From: an uncultured Clostridia bacterium
Lineage (GTDB): Bacteria > Bacillota > Clostridia > TANB77 > CAG-508
Assembly: GCA_934120045.1 (NCBI GenBank)
Contig: CAKOTF010000010.1
Span: forward strand, 1 to 61,994
Direction of reading: 5' to 3'
DNA length: 61,994 bases
Shown: positions 7,818 through 15,718 of the stretch, one piece after another
How positions within the stretch are numbered: position 1 is the first letter of the stretch
Layout of the letters: the number at the start of each line of letters is the position of its first letter
The notes under the pieces: model-generated
What the model was told of the DNA's origin: nothing
Seen by the model: only the letters and a program-made list of their open reading frames with translations
The model's database searches: none
Translations under genes and position numbers: made by a program

Positions 7818-8603
7818 ATGAAAAAATCAATAAAAAAACTTATATTTGGAACTATATTTATCATTTTAATCTTATTGTTAATTTATTTAAGCAATATTAT
7901 TTATACAATTTTTTTAAATAAACTTTCTCTTGAAAATGACTTTTCACAAAATAGAATTTTTAGTATAAATAAAATTGTATTTTTCAGTAGTGCTTTTGGC
8001 GAATCTACACAAAATACTAATAATACATCTACTTTAAAAAATATAATTCAATATACTGATATGGCCATATTTATTAATAATAATTCAAATAATTATTCAT
8101 TAGAAAATACTTTAAAGTCTGTTTCAGTAGAAAACTTTAAATTTATAGATTTGCCTAAAATTGGTAGTCCAAAATTATACTATAAAAATTTTTATTCTAT
8201 TGCAACTCCAACTTTTGATGAAAATAATATAATTGAAAATTCTTTAAAGTTTAACATTACATCTGAAGATACTGCAGACTTATCAACTCCAACATTATTT
8301 AATAATTGTGCTAATCCTATCACTCTTAGTTATAAAAACTCTAATTTAATTGATGATTACACAATTGAAAATAATAACTTAATCTCTTATGATGGTTCTT
8401 TATTAAAAAATTGTAATATTATTTTAAATAACCTTAAATGTAGTTTTAGTTTTTCCATTGTACTTGAAAACAATTTGGGGTATAAATATAGATGTCCAAT
8501 TTATATTGAGCTTCCACTTTCAAGTGATTATAATTCTATTTATAATGGTTCTTATATTTATAGTTTTAACCCAGATTATTCTTTTTACTTATTTGATTAT
8601 TAA
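7818..8603 (+). CDS. Unknown membrane-anchored extracytoplasmic protein
   Basis: A 261-residue protein, one of few on the plus strand. A basic N-terminus (MKKSIKKL) is followed by one long hydrophobic helix (about residues 8-33). The rest is Asn/Ser-rich and polar, with a pattern of beta strands (SFSIVLENNLGYKYRCPIYIELP near the end, in part), so it is probably held outside the cell. The GAGGAG site at 7805-7810 is seven bases before the ATG at 7818, which fixes the start; an upstream in-frame TTG overlaps that site and is unlikely. No known domain was recognised. It diverges from the glucosaminidase gene, so the two may share regulation. Confidence 0.65.
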   Translation: MKKSIKKLIFGTIFIILILLLIYLSNIIYTIFLNKLSLENDFSQNRIFSINKIVFFSSAFGESTQNTNNTSTLKNIIQYTDMAIFINNNSNNYSLENTLKSVSVENFKFIDLPKIGSPKLYYKNFYSIATPTFDENNIIENSLKFNITSEDTADLSTPTLFNNCANPITLSYKNSNLIDDYTIENNNLISYDGSLLKNCNIILNNLKCSFSFSIVLENNLGYKYRCPIYIELPLSSDYNSIYNGSYIYSFNPDYSFYLFDY

Positions 8604-8614
8604 TTTTTGTCACA

Positions 8615-8652
8615 AATAAAATTCTAGGATTTTAACCTAGAATTTTATTTTT
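8615..8652 (+). terminator. Bidirectional terminator between convergent genes
   Basis: A perfect 11-base stem AAAATTCTAGG / CCTAGAATTTT (8618-8628 with 8636-8646) is flanked by A and T tracts. It serves the plus-strand gene ending at 8603 and the minus-strand Spo0E-like gene ending at 8672. Confidence 0.85.
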
Positions 8653-8671
8653 ATATCTATTATTATTTTTA

Positions 8672-8818
8672 TTATTTTGATTTCACAATTTTTCTATAAT
8701 ATTCTGCTATTAATTCATCAAGTTCAACACTTAATTTATATATTATCTTGTAATCTTCTCCTATAGTAATACTTTCATTTAATTTATCTCTTAATTTACA
8801 TATTTCATCATTTAACAT
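8672..8818 (-). CDS. Spo0E-like small protein
   Basis: A 48-residue protein encoded from an ATG at 8818, preceded by GGAG nine bases upstream. The sequence follows the Spo0E family pattern: an opening helix EICKLRDKLNESI, then EDYKIIYKLSVELDELIAEYY. The core LSxELDxLIxxYY matches the family signature SQELDxLI. Spo0E-family proteins bind Spo0A~P and remove its phosphate, which delays sporulation. The usual SQELD is SVELD here, so activity is not certain. The gene stands alone between terminators. It implies that the organism has, or descends from organisms with, a Spo0A pathway. Confidence 0.75.
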   Translation of the reverse strand: MLNDEICKLRDKLNESITIGEDYKIIYKLSVELDELIAEYYRKIVKSK

Positions 8819-9025
8819 ACAGTATCACTCCTTTTTTACAATTATTTATCTGTATGTTTATAAATTAACATATTTTTACATTTTAGTCAATGAATTATTT
8901 CAACTTTCTCTATTAATCGTATGACTTTATTCTTACTATTTTCTCATTTTTCTACATATTTTAACAAGTCTCAACATTATTCGTCAAAATAACAATTACG
9001 ATTATATTACTTTTTAGTTACATTT

Positions 9026-10297
9026 TTACTTTTTTATTACAGAAAGAATCATTTTATCTTCAGCAAATACGTCTTTTAGCACTTGTTCGACATATTGTCT
9101 ATTTATTGTTGTTATTTCTTCCAAATATTCAAAACTATTTATTCCTTTAAAGAAATCTGAAAGAAACATTCTTGCAATATCTCCTGGCTCGTCATATTCT
9201 TTTATAAATGAACCATATAGCATTTTCTTTGCTCTATCAAATTCATCTACATTTATTCCATTTCTATTTACTTTATTTATTTCTTTTTTAAATTCAACAT
9301 ATACTTTTTCTGGTTCTTTTGATTGTCCTGTTATCAAAACATGTGCATAGTCTCTAGAAAATTCATAATCCATTCCTGGAGTTCCAAACATTATACCCTC
9401 ATTATATAATTTCTGATACAAATTTGAACTTTTTCCAATTATAATATTTAATAAAATTTCTATAGCCAAATGTTTTTTCACTTTTTCTTTTTCACTTGCA
9501 ACTTGATCCTTAATTCCTATAGTAAATAATGGTTCGCTTACATCCATATTTTGTTCTATTATTGGCTTAACTACGCTCTTTTCTTCGCTTGGAGAAATTC
9601 TTTTTATCTCTCCATTTCCATCTTTTTTTATCAATCTCTTCTTTATTTCTTCTAATAGTCCTTCTGGTTCAAAATCTCCACAAACAACCATTGCCATATT
9701 TGATGGATTATAAAATGTGTTATAACATTTATATAATATATCTTTATCTATATGACTTATTGTCTCTATAGTTCCTGTAATATCAAGTTTTACAGGATGT
9801 TCGTGGTACATTGCTTCTAATGCATTCAAATATACTTTCCATTCTGGATAATCATCATACATCATTATTTCTTGACCTATGATTCCTTTTTCCTTTTCAA
9901 CATTCTCATTTGTAAAATATGGATGTTGAACATAATTCATTAATTCATCTAATGCTGGATAAAAATTTTCTGTGCATTCAAATAAATATGCTGTATGATC
10001 ATTTGTAGTATATGCATTTGCCTCTACTCCTAAAGCTGTCAATGTATCCAAACTATTTATTCCGCTTTCTTGTTCAAACATTTTATGTTCCAAGAAATGA
10101 GCAACTCCTTTTGGAACTTCTGTTGGCTCTTTTTCACCTGGAACAATAAATTTACTGTCATTTGAGCCATAATTTGTTCCCCATATTACATATTTTTTTT
10201 GTATTCCTTTTTTTGGAATAATCATTATTGTCAATCCATTTTCAAGTTTTTCTATATATAACTTTTCTTTTACTTTTGAATTTTCTATTATTTGCAT
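9026..10297 (-). CDS. M16 family zinc metallopeptidase, catalytic partner (YmfH-like)
   Basis: A 423-residue M16 (pitrilysin/PqqL) peptidase. It has the inverted zinc motif HFLEH near residues 67-71 and the third ligand region ENVEKEKGIIGQEI about 75 residues later, so it should be active. Downstream are the usual M16 features NPSNMAMVVCGD and a second, inactive-like domain (about 230-423). It matches YmfH of Bacillus. The ATG lies two bases beyond the stop of the YmfF-like gene, with GAGGAG inside the end of that gene, which indicates translational coupling and a heterodimeric peptidase. The substrate is unknown; a role in peptide turnover is inferred from the family. Confidence 0.88.
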   Translation of the reverse strand: MQIIENSKVKEKLYIEKLENGLTIMIIPKKGIQKKYVIWGTNYGSNDSKFIVPGEKEPTEVPKGVAHFLEHKMFEQESGINSLDTLTALGVEANAYTTNDHTAYLFECTENFYPALDELMNYVQHPYFTNENVEKEKGIIGQEIMMYDDYPEWKVYLNALEAMYHEHPVKLDITGTIETISHIDKDILYKCYNTFYNPSNMAMVVCGDFEPEGLLEEIKKRLIKKDGNGEIKRISPSEEKSVVKPIIEQNMDVSEPLFTIGIKDQVASEKEKVKKHLAIEILLNIIIGKSSNLYQKLYNEGIMFGTPGMDYEFSRDYAHVLITGQSKEPEKVYVEFKKEINKVNRNGINVDEFDRAKKMLYGSFIKEYDEPGDIARMFLSDFFKGINSFEYLEEITTINRQYVEQVLKDVFAEDKMILSVIKK

Positions 10298-10298
10298 A

Positions 10299-11576
10299 TT
10301 AGGCCTCCTCTTTATTTCTTAAGAAGTAAATCGTATTAATTTGAAGTGAATTTGCAATTTTTATAATAGCTTGTTTTGATACATTCTCAATATTTTTTAT
10401 ATATTCTTCTGTTGAAACCTTTTCATTTGTTAATTCTTGTCCAAAGAAATAAGTAATTTCTGTATCTTGTTCATCATCTATGCTTCTAATTCCTGATATT
10501 ATACTCTTTTTCGCATTTTCAATGTCTTCATCTGTGAAATTACCATTTTTCATATCATCTAATTGTTTTCTTATTATTTCTAGTGTTTTTTTATAATTTT
10601 TAATTTCAATTCCACATTTTATAAAAATATTTCCTTTGTATCTTAAATATGTTGAACCTGCAGAATATGCTAAGCTTGCTTTTTCACGTACTTCTTGAAA
10701 CATTTTGGAATTTGCTGTTCCTCCAAGTATAGCATTGTATACTATAGTATCATATTTTTGATTTGTATTTTCTAAAGCCAAATCCATTCCTATTACAATT
10801 TTTCCTTGTGTAACATCCATTTTTTCAACTATTTCTTGTTCTTTTACTTTTTCTTTTATTGGAATTTCAAATATTATATTTGATTCTCTTTCTTTTAGTT
10901 TTTTTATGCTTTCATTTTCTTCTAATATTTGTGCTATTTTTTCATCAACATTTCCAGATACAAATATATCTATTTTACATGTTGCTATCAATTTTTGATA
11001 ATATTTATACAAACTTTCTGCATTTATGCTTTCAAGATCTTCTGCATATCCATATTTATATAACCCAAATGGTTCGTTTTTGTACATTTCCTCAATACAT
11101 CTTTCATTAGCATATATTGCTTTATTATCTGTTTTACTTTCAATTATTCTTTTTATATTTTCTTTTTCTTGTCTTACATATTCATCATTAAATTTTCCAT
11201 CTTCTATTAATGGATTAAATACTATCTCAAGTAATTTTTCAATACTAGTTTTCAACATATTTTCACCATTTTGTGGAATATAATTGTCATTTATTGTTTC
11301 TACATAAAATTTTAATATTTGATTATCACCCGTTTTATCAATTCCATTATCAAAAGTTGCTCCATACATTTCCTCTAATGTTTTACTGATCTCTAATGAT
11401 GTTGGCATATTAATTGATCCTCTTCTTAATACTGCAGATATTAACGCATTTTTAGTTACTTCTTCTCTTGTTATTGGCATACTTAAAAATATTGCTATTA
11501 AATTTGTTTTAAACTTTTCTGTTGTTATTGTGTGTAACTTTATTCCAGATTTTATTTCTTTTTCTGTATATTTCAT
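10299..11576 (-). CDS. M16 family peptidase-like protein, non-catalytic partner (YmfF-like)
   Basis: A protein of 425 residues from the preferred start MKYTEKEIKSG, which has GGAGGAAG seven bases upstream; a longer frame reaches 11609 without a good site. The fold is M16: KTNLIAIFLSMPITREE at the N-terminus, LEEMYGATFD where active members carry HxxEH, and VREKASLAYSAGSTY in the second domain. The zinc motif is absent, as in YmfF, so it is a structural partner for the next gene. It is the first gene of the two-gene unit. Confidence 0.85.
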   Translation of the reverse strand: MKYTEKEIKSGIKLHTITTEKFKTNLIAIFLSMPITREEVTKNALISAVLRRGSINMPTSLEISKTLEEMYGATFDNGIDKTGDNQILKFYVETINDNYIPQNGENMLKTSIEKLLEIVFNPLIEDGKFNDEYVRQEKENIKRIIESKTDNKAIYANERCIEEMYKNEPFGLYKYGYAEDLESINAESLYKYYQKLIATCKIDIFVSGNVDEKIAQILEENESIKKLKERESNIIFEIPIKEKVKEQEIVEKMDVTQGKIVIGMDLALENTNQKYDTIVYNAILGGTANSKMFQEVREKASLAYSAGSTYLRYKGNIFIKCGIEIKNYKKTLEIIRKQLDDMKNGNFTDEDIENAKKSIISGIRSIDDEQDTEITYFFGQELTNEKVSTEEYIKNIENVSKQAIIKIANSLQINTIYFLRNKEEA

Positions 11577-11684
11577 TTTTCTTCCTCCATTCTTTTGAAT
11601 GTTTTTCACATTCTATTTCATTTGCTGTTGTATATAGTATAATACTTTTATTTTGATTTATTCAAGTGTTTTTGTTGAAGTTCA

Positions 11685-11727
11685 TAAAAAAAGCTGATGC
11701 AGAAAACTTTAAAAGTTTTCCGCATCA
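11685..11727 (-). terminator. Terminator after the pilin-like gene
   Basis: On the minus strand GATGCGGAAAACT...AGTTTTCTGCATC forms a long stem (11696-11726, one mismatch) followed by seven T (11686-11692). Confidence 0.88.
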
Positions 11728-11766
11728 ACTATTGACATATAGCCATTTTTCTACATCAACTTTTAT

Positions 11767-14763
11767 TTATGGACATAAAACTGCTCTAAATGAGTTATCA
11801 TCACTATTATGACCATCTGCGTATCCAGTAAAGAATACTCCGGCAAGTCCACTATAGGTACTATCCCCTCTATATCCTCCTCTTACAAAGAATGGATATT
11901 CTGAAAATGGAAAATTGGAATCGTCTTTAAGCCAATTCTTATATACTCTTCTTGAATCTGTTGTATCATGTCCACCTGTATTTACTTCTTTTGATGCATC
12001 TCCTATTTTTCCACAATTATATACAATAAAATTTCCTGTATAATATGAACTATAGGTATTATCATATCTTGTAGCATATTTTGTACTTGCTGAAGTCGTT
12101 TTTAAACCTGTATACCTTGTCCAATCATAAGTAGAAAATTTACCATATGAATCTTTAGAGATAAATGCAGCAACATATTCATATGAACATCCAGATAAAT
12201 CATATATACCATATATATTTCCTGTTGAGCTCTGAGAAGTATTTGATGTATATCTTTCATTATATCCACCACCTGTATAGTAACTTGTATTTTGTGTTAT
12301 TTCATTTCCATTTTTTCCATATTTACTATGTGTTAAATATGTAACTGCTCCCCATTCACTATTTTTCATCATGTGGCTATACATAAAACTTATATATCCA
12401 TCACTATCTTTTGTTCCATTATAACCATATTTTGCTGTTCGTGCATAATAATACTGTTTACCTATTGATTCATTTAAATTGCTACTATCTACACCAGGGA
12501 TAAATTTAACTTCTCTATAACTAGTTGGACTAGCTTGGAATTTTGCTACCCAAAATCCAGATAACTCATTTGACCATCCTCCATTCTCTAAATCAGTTTC
12601 AAATGCTGGATGAACTATATATGATTCGCCATTATAATCTAATTTCTTTATCCCTGAATCTAATTTTCTTCTCAACTTTCCATCTTTAGACCATTGCCCT
12701 AGACCATCGAAATATCCAGTTAAATTTGTACAATTACTATCTGAATAATATTTTATTCTATACGCAAATCTTGGAATCCATACAAAATAACTTCCATTTT
12801 TAGTTTTTGCATTAGCCCATACATTTGAATTATAGTCATACCATGAACTATCTTCTGAACTTGTTGTTTGTTCACTTGAACCATTCCATTTTATTGGTGT
12901 TAAACTCTCTCCATTTGATGTTAATATTGGTGCATTAGGAGTTGATATAACATTATTGTTATTATCTAGCCATATTACATCGATTCTTCCATATTCAGTT
13001 GAAAACTTAACATTTTCAACTGGTGTAGATTCTGTTGGTTTTTGTATTACAGTTACTGTTGCTGTATCAAACTTTTCTCCACTTGGATTTTTTACAGTTA
13101 TTGTTACCACTCCAGATTTGAGCCCAGTTACCAATCCATTTTTATCTACAGTCGCTACTGAAGTATTACTACTTGTCCAAGTTACTAATTCAGTAGCTGA
13201 TTCTGGCATTATTTTTTTATCAAACTGTAATTTTGATTTCTCCGACATATTTATTGTTGCAGTTTTTGGAATTATCTCTATAGATGTTATTGATGTTTCA
13301 ACTACAATTACACATGTTGTTTCTAATCCATTTTCTGTTCGCACAGTTAATTTTGTACTTCCATTTGAAAAACCTGTTACTATTCCATTTTCTACTTTTG
13401 CAACAACAGGATTATCAATTGTCCACATTACTTTATTTTTTACATTTGCTGTACTTGGTTTTATTGTTGCTGTTAGTTTTGTCGTTTTATTTCCACTCAT
13501 GTCTAATATCACTTGTGATTTATCTAATACTATCTCTGTAGGACTTGTTTGAACAGTTAATTCTGTTTCTGCAGTTTTTCCATTTTCTGTTTCTACTCTT
13601 ATTATAGTTGTTCCATTTGAAACTCCTGTTATATTTCCTTTTTCATCAACTGTTGCTACAGACGTATTACTACTCGTCCATGTTAATCCTGTTTGATAAT
13701 TCGCTGTACTTGGTACTATTATTGCTTCTAATTTTAATGTTTTTTTCTCAGATAAATCAATTATTAGATTACTTTCATCAAACTTTACTTCTATAGGTGT
13801 TGTTCTAACTATAACTGGTATTGTTGCATATTTTCCATTATCTATTGTTGCTGAAATTATAGCCGTTCCATTTGAAATTCCTGTTACAATTCCATTTTCA
13901 TCAATACTTGCAACCTCTGGTTGTAGTGATTCCCACTTTATATCAATATTATTTATTACTTTATCTTCATCTGTTTTTGCAATTATTTGTCTTTTTATAT
14001 TATCACTACTTAAATCAATTGTTAAATCTTCTGACTCTAAATTAATTGATTCTATCATAATGTTTCTATCTCTTACTAAAATAGAACATATTGCTGTTTT
14101 GGTCTTTACCACTTTTCCTGTTGAATCTATAACTTCTACTTTTGCTTCTATTTTTGAATTTCCACTTGAATTTGCAGTAGCTATTATTTTAGTCTTATCT
14201 GACATATTTTCTTGAATTTTTACAGATTCTTCATTAGTTGATTTCCATGTTATCTGAATATTAGAATTTGTTAAAATTCCTCCTGAAATTTGAATTTCTT
14301 GTTGATCTCCTACTATAAAATTAGAAATTGAGCTAGGAAGAATATTTAAACTATCATTATTATTATTATAAAATTCTGATTCACTATATATTGTTCCATC
14401 ACCTAAAATTATATATGAATTTCCTGTCTTTTTAAATTTAAGTTGATATATTTTTCCATATTCAGCATTATCTATTTCTTCAAGATTTTGATATTTTTCG
14501 TCTATATTTCTATCAAGTCCCTGTCTTAGATTCTCTAGTGAAAGTTCTCCAACATTATCTATATTTTGTGCGTATAATACCGATGCTTTTAAAATATTTT
14601 TTTCTTCAGAAATTTCTGTTTGATTTTTTGATATATTTGCTTTAGAAAAAATTTGATTATTTCCTATTGTTGAAACAGTTACCCCTGTTAGTATTAACAA
14701 TACTACTATTGTTATGGCTAAAGCCAACAATGTAATTCCTTTATTTCCTATTTGTTTTTTCAT
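11767..14763 (-). CDS. Large pilin-like surface protein with Ig-like (Big2) repeats and FGE/lectin-like C-terminus
   Basis: A 998-residue exported protein. The N-terminus KGITLLALAITIVVLLIL has a basic leader, a Gly before the hydrophobic helix and no Glu5, a type IV pilin-like (class III) signal. Residues about 150-590 hold five or so Big2 domains, each with the cycle VATVDENGxVTGxSNGTxxITV. The C-terminal 380 residues (from FVWIPRFAYRI to FRAVLCP) resemble formylglycine-generating-enzyme/C-type-lectin-like domains, with GGYRGDSTYSGLAG near the end. Such domains bind ligands; no FGE active-site pair is evident. The protein probably projects from the membrane or a pilus as an adhesin. It has its own strong terminator and stands alone. 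Confidence 0.75.
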   Translation of the reverse strand: MKKQIGNKGITLLALAITIVVLLILTGVTVSTIGNNQIFSKANISKNQTEISEEKNILKASVLYAQNIDNVGELSLENLRQGLDRNIDEKYQNLEEIDNAEYGKIYQLKFKKTGNSYIILGDGTIYSESEFYNNNNDSLNILPSSISNFIVGDQQEIQISGGILTNSNIQITWKSTNEESVKIQENMSDKTKIIATANSSGNSKIEAKVEVIDSTGKVVKTKTAICSILVRDRNIMIESINLESEDLTIDLSSDNIKRQIIAKTDEDKVINNIDIKWESLQPEVASIDENGIVTGISNGTAIISATIDNGKYATIPVIVRTTPIEVKFDESNLIIDLSEKKTLKLEAIIVPSTANYQTGLTWTSSNTSVATVDEKGNITGVSNGTTIIRVETENGKTAETELTVQTSPTEIVLDKSQVILDMSGNKTTKLTATIKPSTANVKNKVMWTIDNPVVAKVENGIVTGFSNGSTKLTVRTENGLETTCVIVVETSITSIEIIPKTATINMSEKSKLQFDKKIMPESATELVTWTSSNTSVATVDKNGLVTGLKSGVVTITVKNPSGEKFDTATVTVIQKPTESTPVENVKFSTEYGRIDVIWLDNNNNVISTPNAPILTSNGESLTPIKWNGSSEQTTSSEDSSWYDYNSNVWANAKTKNGSYFVWIPRFAYRIKYYSDSNCTNLTGYFDGLGQWSKDGKLRRKLDSGIKKLDYNGESYIVHPAFETDLENGGWSNELSGFWVAKFQASPTSYREVKFIPGVDSSNLNESIGKQYYYARTAKYGYNGTKDSDGYISFMYSHMMKNSEWGAVTYLTHSKYGKNGNEITQNTSYYTGGGYNERYTSNTSQSSTGNIYGIYDLSGCSYEYVAAFISKDSYGKFSTYDWTRYTGLKTTSASTKYATRYDNTYSSYYTGNFIVYNCGKIGDASKEVNTGGHDTTDSRRVYKNWLKDDSNFPFSEYPFFVRGGYRGDSTYSGLAGVFFTGYADGHNSDDNSFRAVLCP

Positions 14764-14830
14764 AAGTTTCTTTCATCTCCTTATTTAATATAGTATAACA
14801 ATAAAAATATCTAAAAACAATATTTATAAT

Positions 14831-14866
14831 AAAAAAAAAAGATAATAAGTAAATCACTTACCATCT
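14831..14866 (-). terminator. Terminator after rpsU
   Basis: On the minus strand GATGGTAAGT-GATTT-ACTTATTATC forms a stem followed by ten T (14831-14840). Confidence 0.85.
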
Positions 14867-14875
14867 TTCTAATTT

Positions 14876-15043
14876 TTAAAATTTTCTTTTTCTAGCAGCC
14901 TCTGACTTTTTCTTTCTTCTTACACTAGGTTTTTCATAACATTCTCTTTTACGAACTTCTTGAAGAACCCCATTTCTTGCACATTGTCTTTTAAACTTTT
15001 TTAGTGCTTCTTCTATATTTCCATTAACTTTGATTTCTGACAT
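14876..15043 (-). CDS. rpsU: 30S ribosomal protein bS21
   Basis: A 55-residue, very basic protein: MSEIKVNGNIEEALKKF, then KRQCARNGVLQEVRKRE and the tail RRKKKSEAARKRKF. This is ribosomal protein bS21, a small-subunit protein near the anti-Shine-Dalgarno region of 16S rRNA, at its usual length. The ATG at 15043 has GGAGGGG nine bases upstream. It has a strong sigma-A promoter (15111-15140), a 60-odd-base leader and its own terminator, so it is transcribed alone. In many Firmicutes it is next to a GatB/YqeY gene, which is not here. Confidence 0.95.
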   Translation of the reverse strand: MSEIKVNGNIEEALKKFKRQCARNGVLQEVRKRECYEKPSVRRKKKSEAARKRKF

Positions 15044-15110
15044 TTATTAATTCCCCTCCTTCCGGCGTTTAGAACACTGTATGTGGGATTTCATCCTTTA
15101 TACGCTAATC

Positions 15111-15140
15111 ATTATACATTATTTTTATATTCTTTGTCAA
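15111..15140 (-). promoter_or_regulatory. Strong sigma-A promoter of rpsU
   Basis: On the minus strand consensus TTGACA (15135-15140) and consensus TATAAT (15111-15116) are separated by 18 bases. The transcript would have a leader of roughly 60 bases. Confidence 0.85.
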
Positions 15141-15174
15141 GCTTTTTACAGTAATAAAATATATTTTTATTGTT

Positions 15175-15696
15175 CTATACTTCATATGGAATTATTTGAT
15201 GTGTTTTTAATGACTTCTGTACATCTATTATTCTTTGGTTTTTTGAACCTCTAAATTTTAAATTTAAATCTTTTTTATCTTCTTCAAATTTTCCATCAAC
15301 AATAACATCTATATATGACATCAATTCTTTGGTTTCTGGCCAATTTTCAAACATGTTTTCTTCAACATCTTCATCAAATTTATATCCAGTATAGCACCAT
15401 ATATTTTTATTCGGAAATCTTTCTTTTACTTTTTTTACTAATGGTAATAACCCTTTTTGATTTGAATATTCTAATGGTTCTCCACCTAAAAGCGATAAGC
15501 CAGCAACATATGGATGATCCAAATCTTTTAGTATCCTATCTATTTCTTTTTCTGTAAATTCTTTTCCATAATTAAAGTCCCATGCTTGTGAATTAAAACA
15601 TCCTTTGCAATGATGATTACATCCACTTACAAATAATGATACTCTAACTCCTTTCCCATTTGCTACATCTGCTATTTTTATATCTGCATAATTCAT
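15175..15696 (-). CDS. nrdG: Anaerobic ribonucleoside-triphosphate reductase activating protein
   Basis: A 173-residue radical SAM enzyme that makes the glycyl radical on the class III reductase NrdD, using S-adenosylmethionine and a [4Fe-4S] cluster. The cluster motif CNHHCKGCF (CxxxCxxC) is at about residues 26-33, followed by SQAWDF and the SAM-binding LLGGEPLEY near 78-86. The family end HQIIPYE is present, and the length is normal. It shows an anaerobic way of making deoxynucleotides. The usual partner nrdD is not in the window. The gene follows an unrelated exported-protein gene by 22 bases and may be co-transcribed with it. Confidence 0.93.
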   Translation of the reverse strand: MNYADIKIADVANGKGVRVSLFVSGCNHHCKGCFNSQAWDFNYGKEFTEKEIDRILKDLDHPYVAGLSLLGGEPLEYSNQKGLLPLVKKVKERFPNKNIWCYTGYKFDEDVEENMFENWPETKELMSYIDVIVDGKFEEDKKDLNLKFRGSKNQRIIDVQKSLKTHQIIPYEV

Positions 15697-15718
15697 TGTT
15701 TTTCCTCTTTTCTATATC

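Noticed and set aside
11767..11900. C-terminal region considered as a diversity-generating variable region
   Set aside because: No reverse transcriptase or second copy in the window, and codons are not enriched in AAY. Kept only as a fold similarity.
12956..13552. Plus-strand frame of 198 codons inside the Big2-repeat gene
   Set aside because: It mirrors the repeat-rich coding strand; Val/Ser/Thr-rich antisense of Ig-like repeats often stays open. No start signal.
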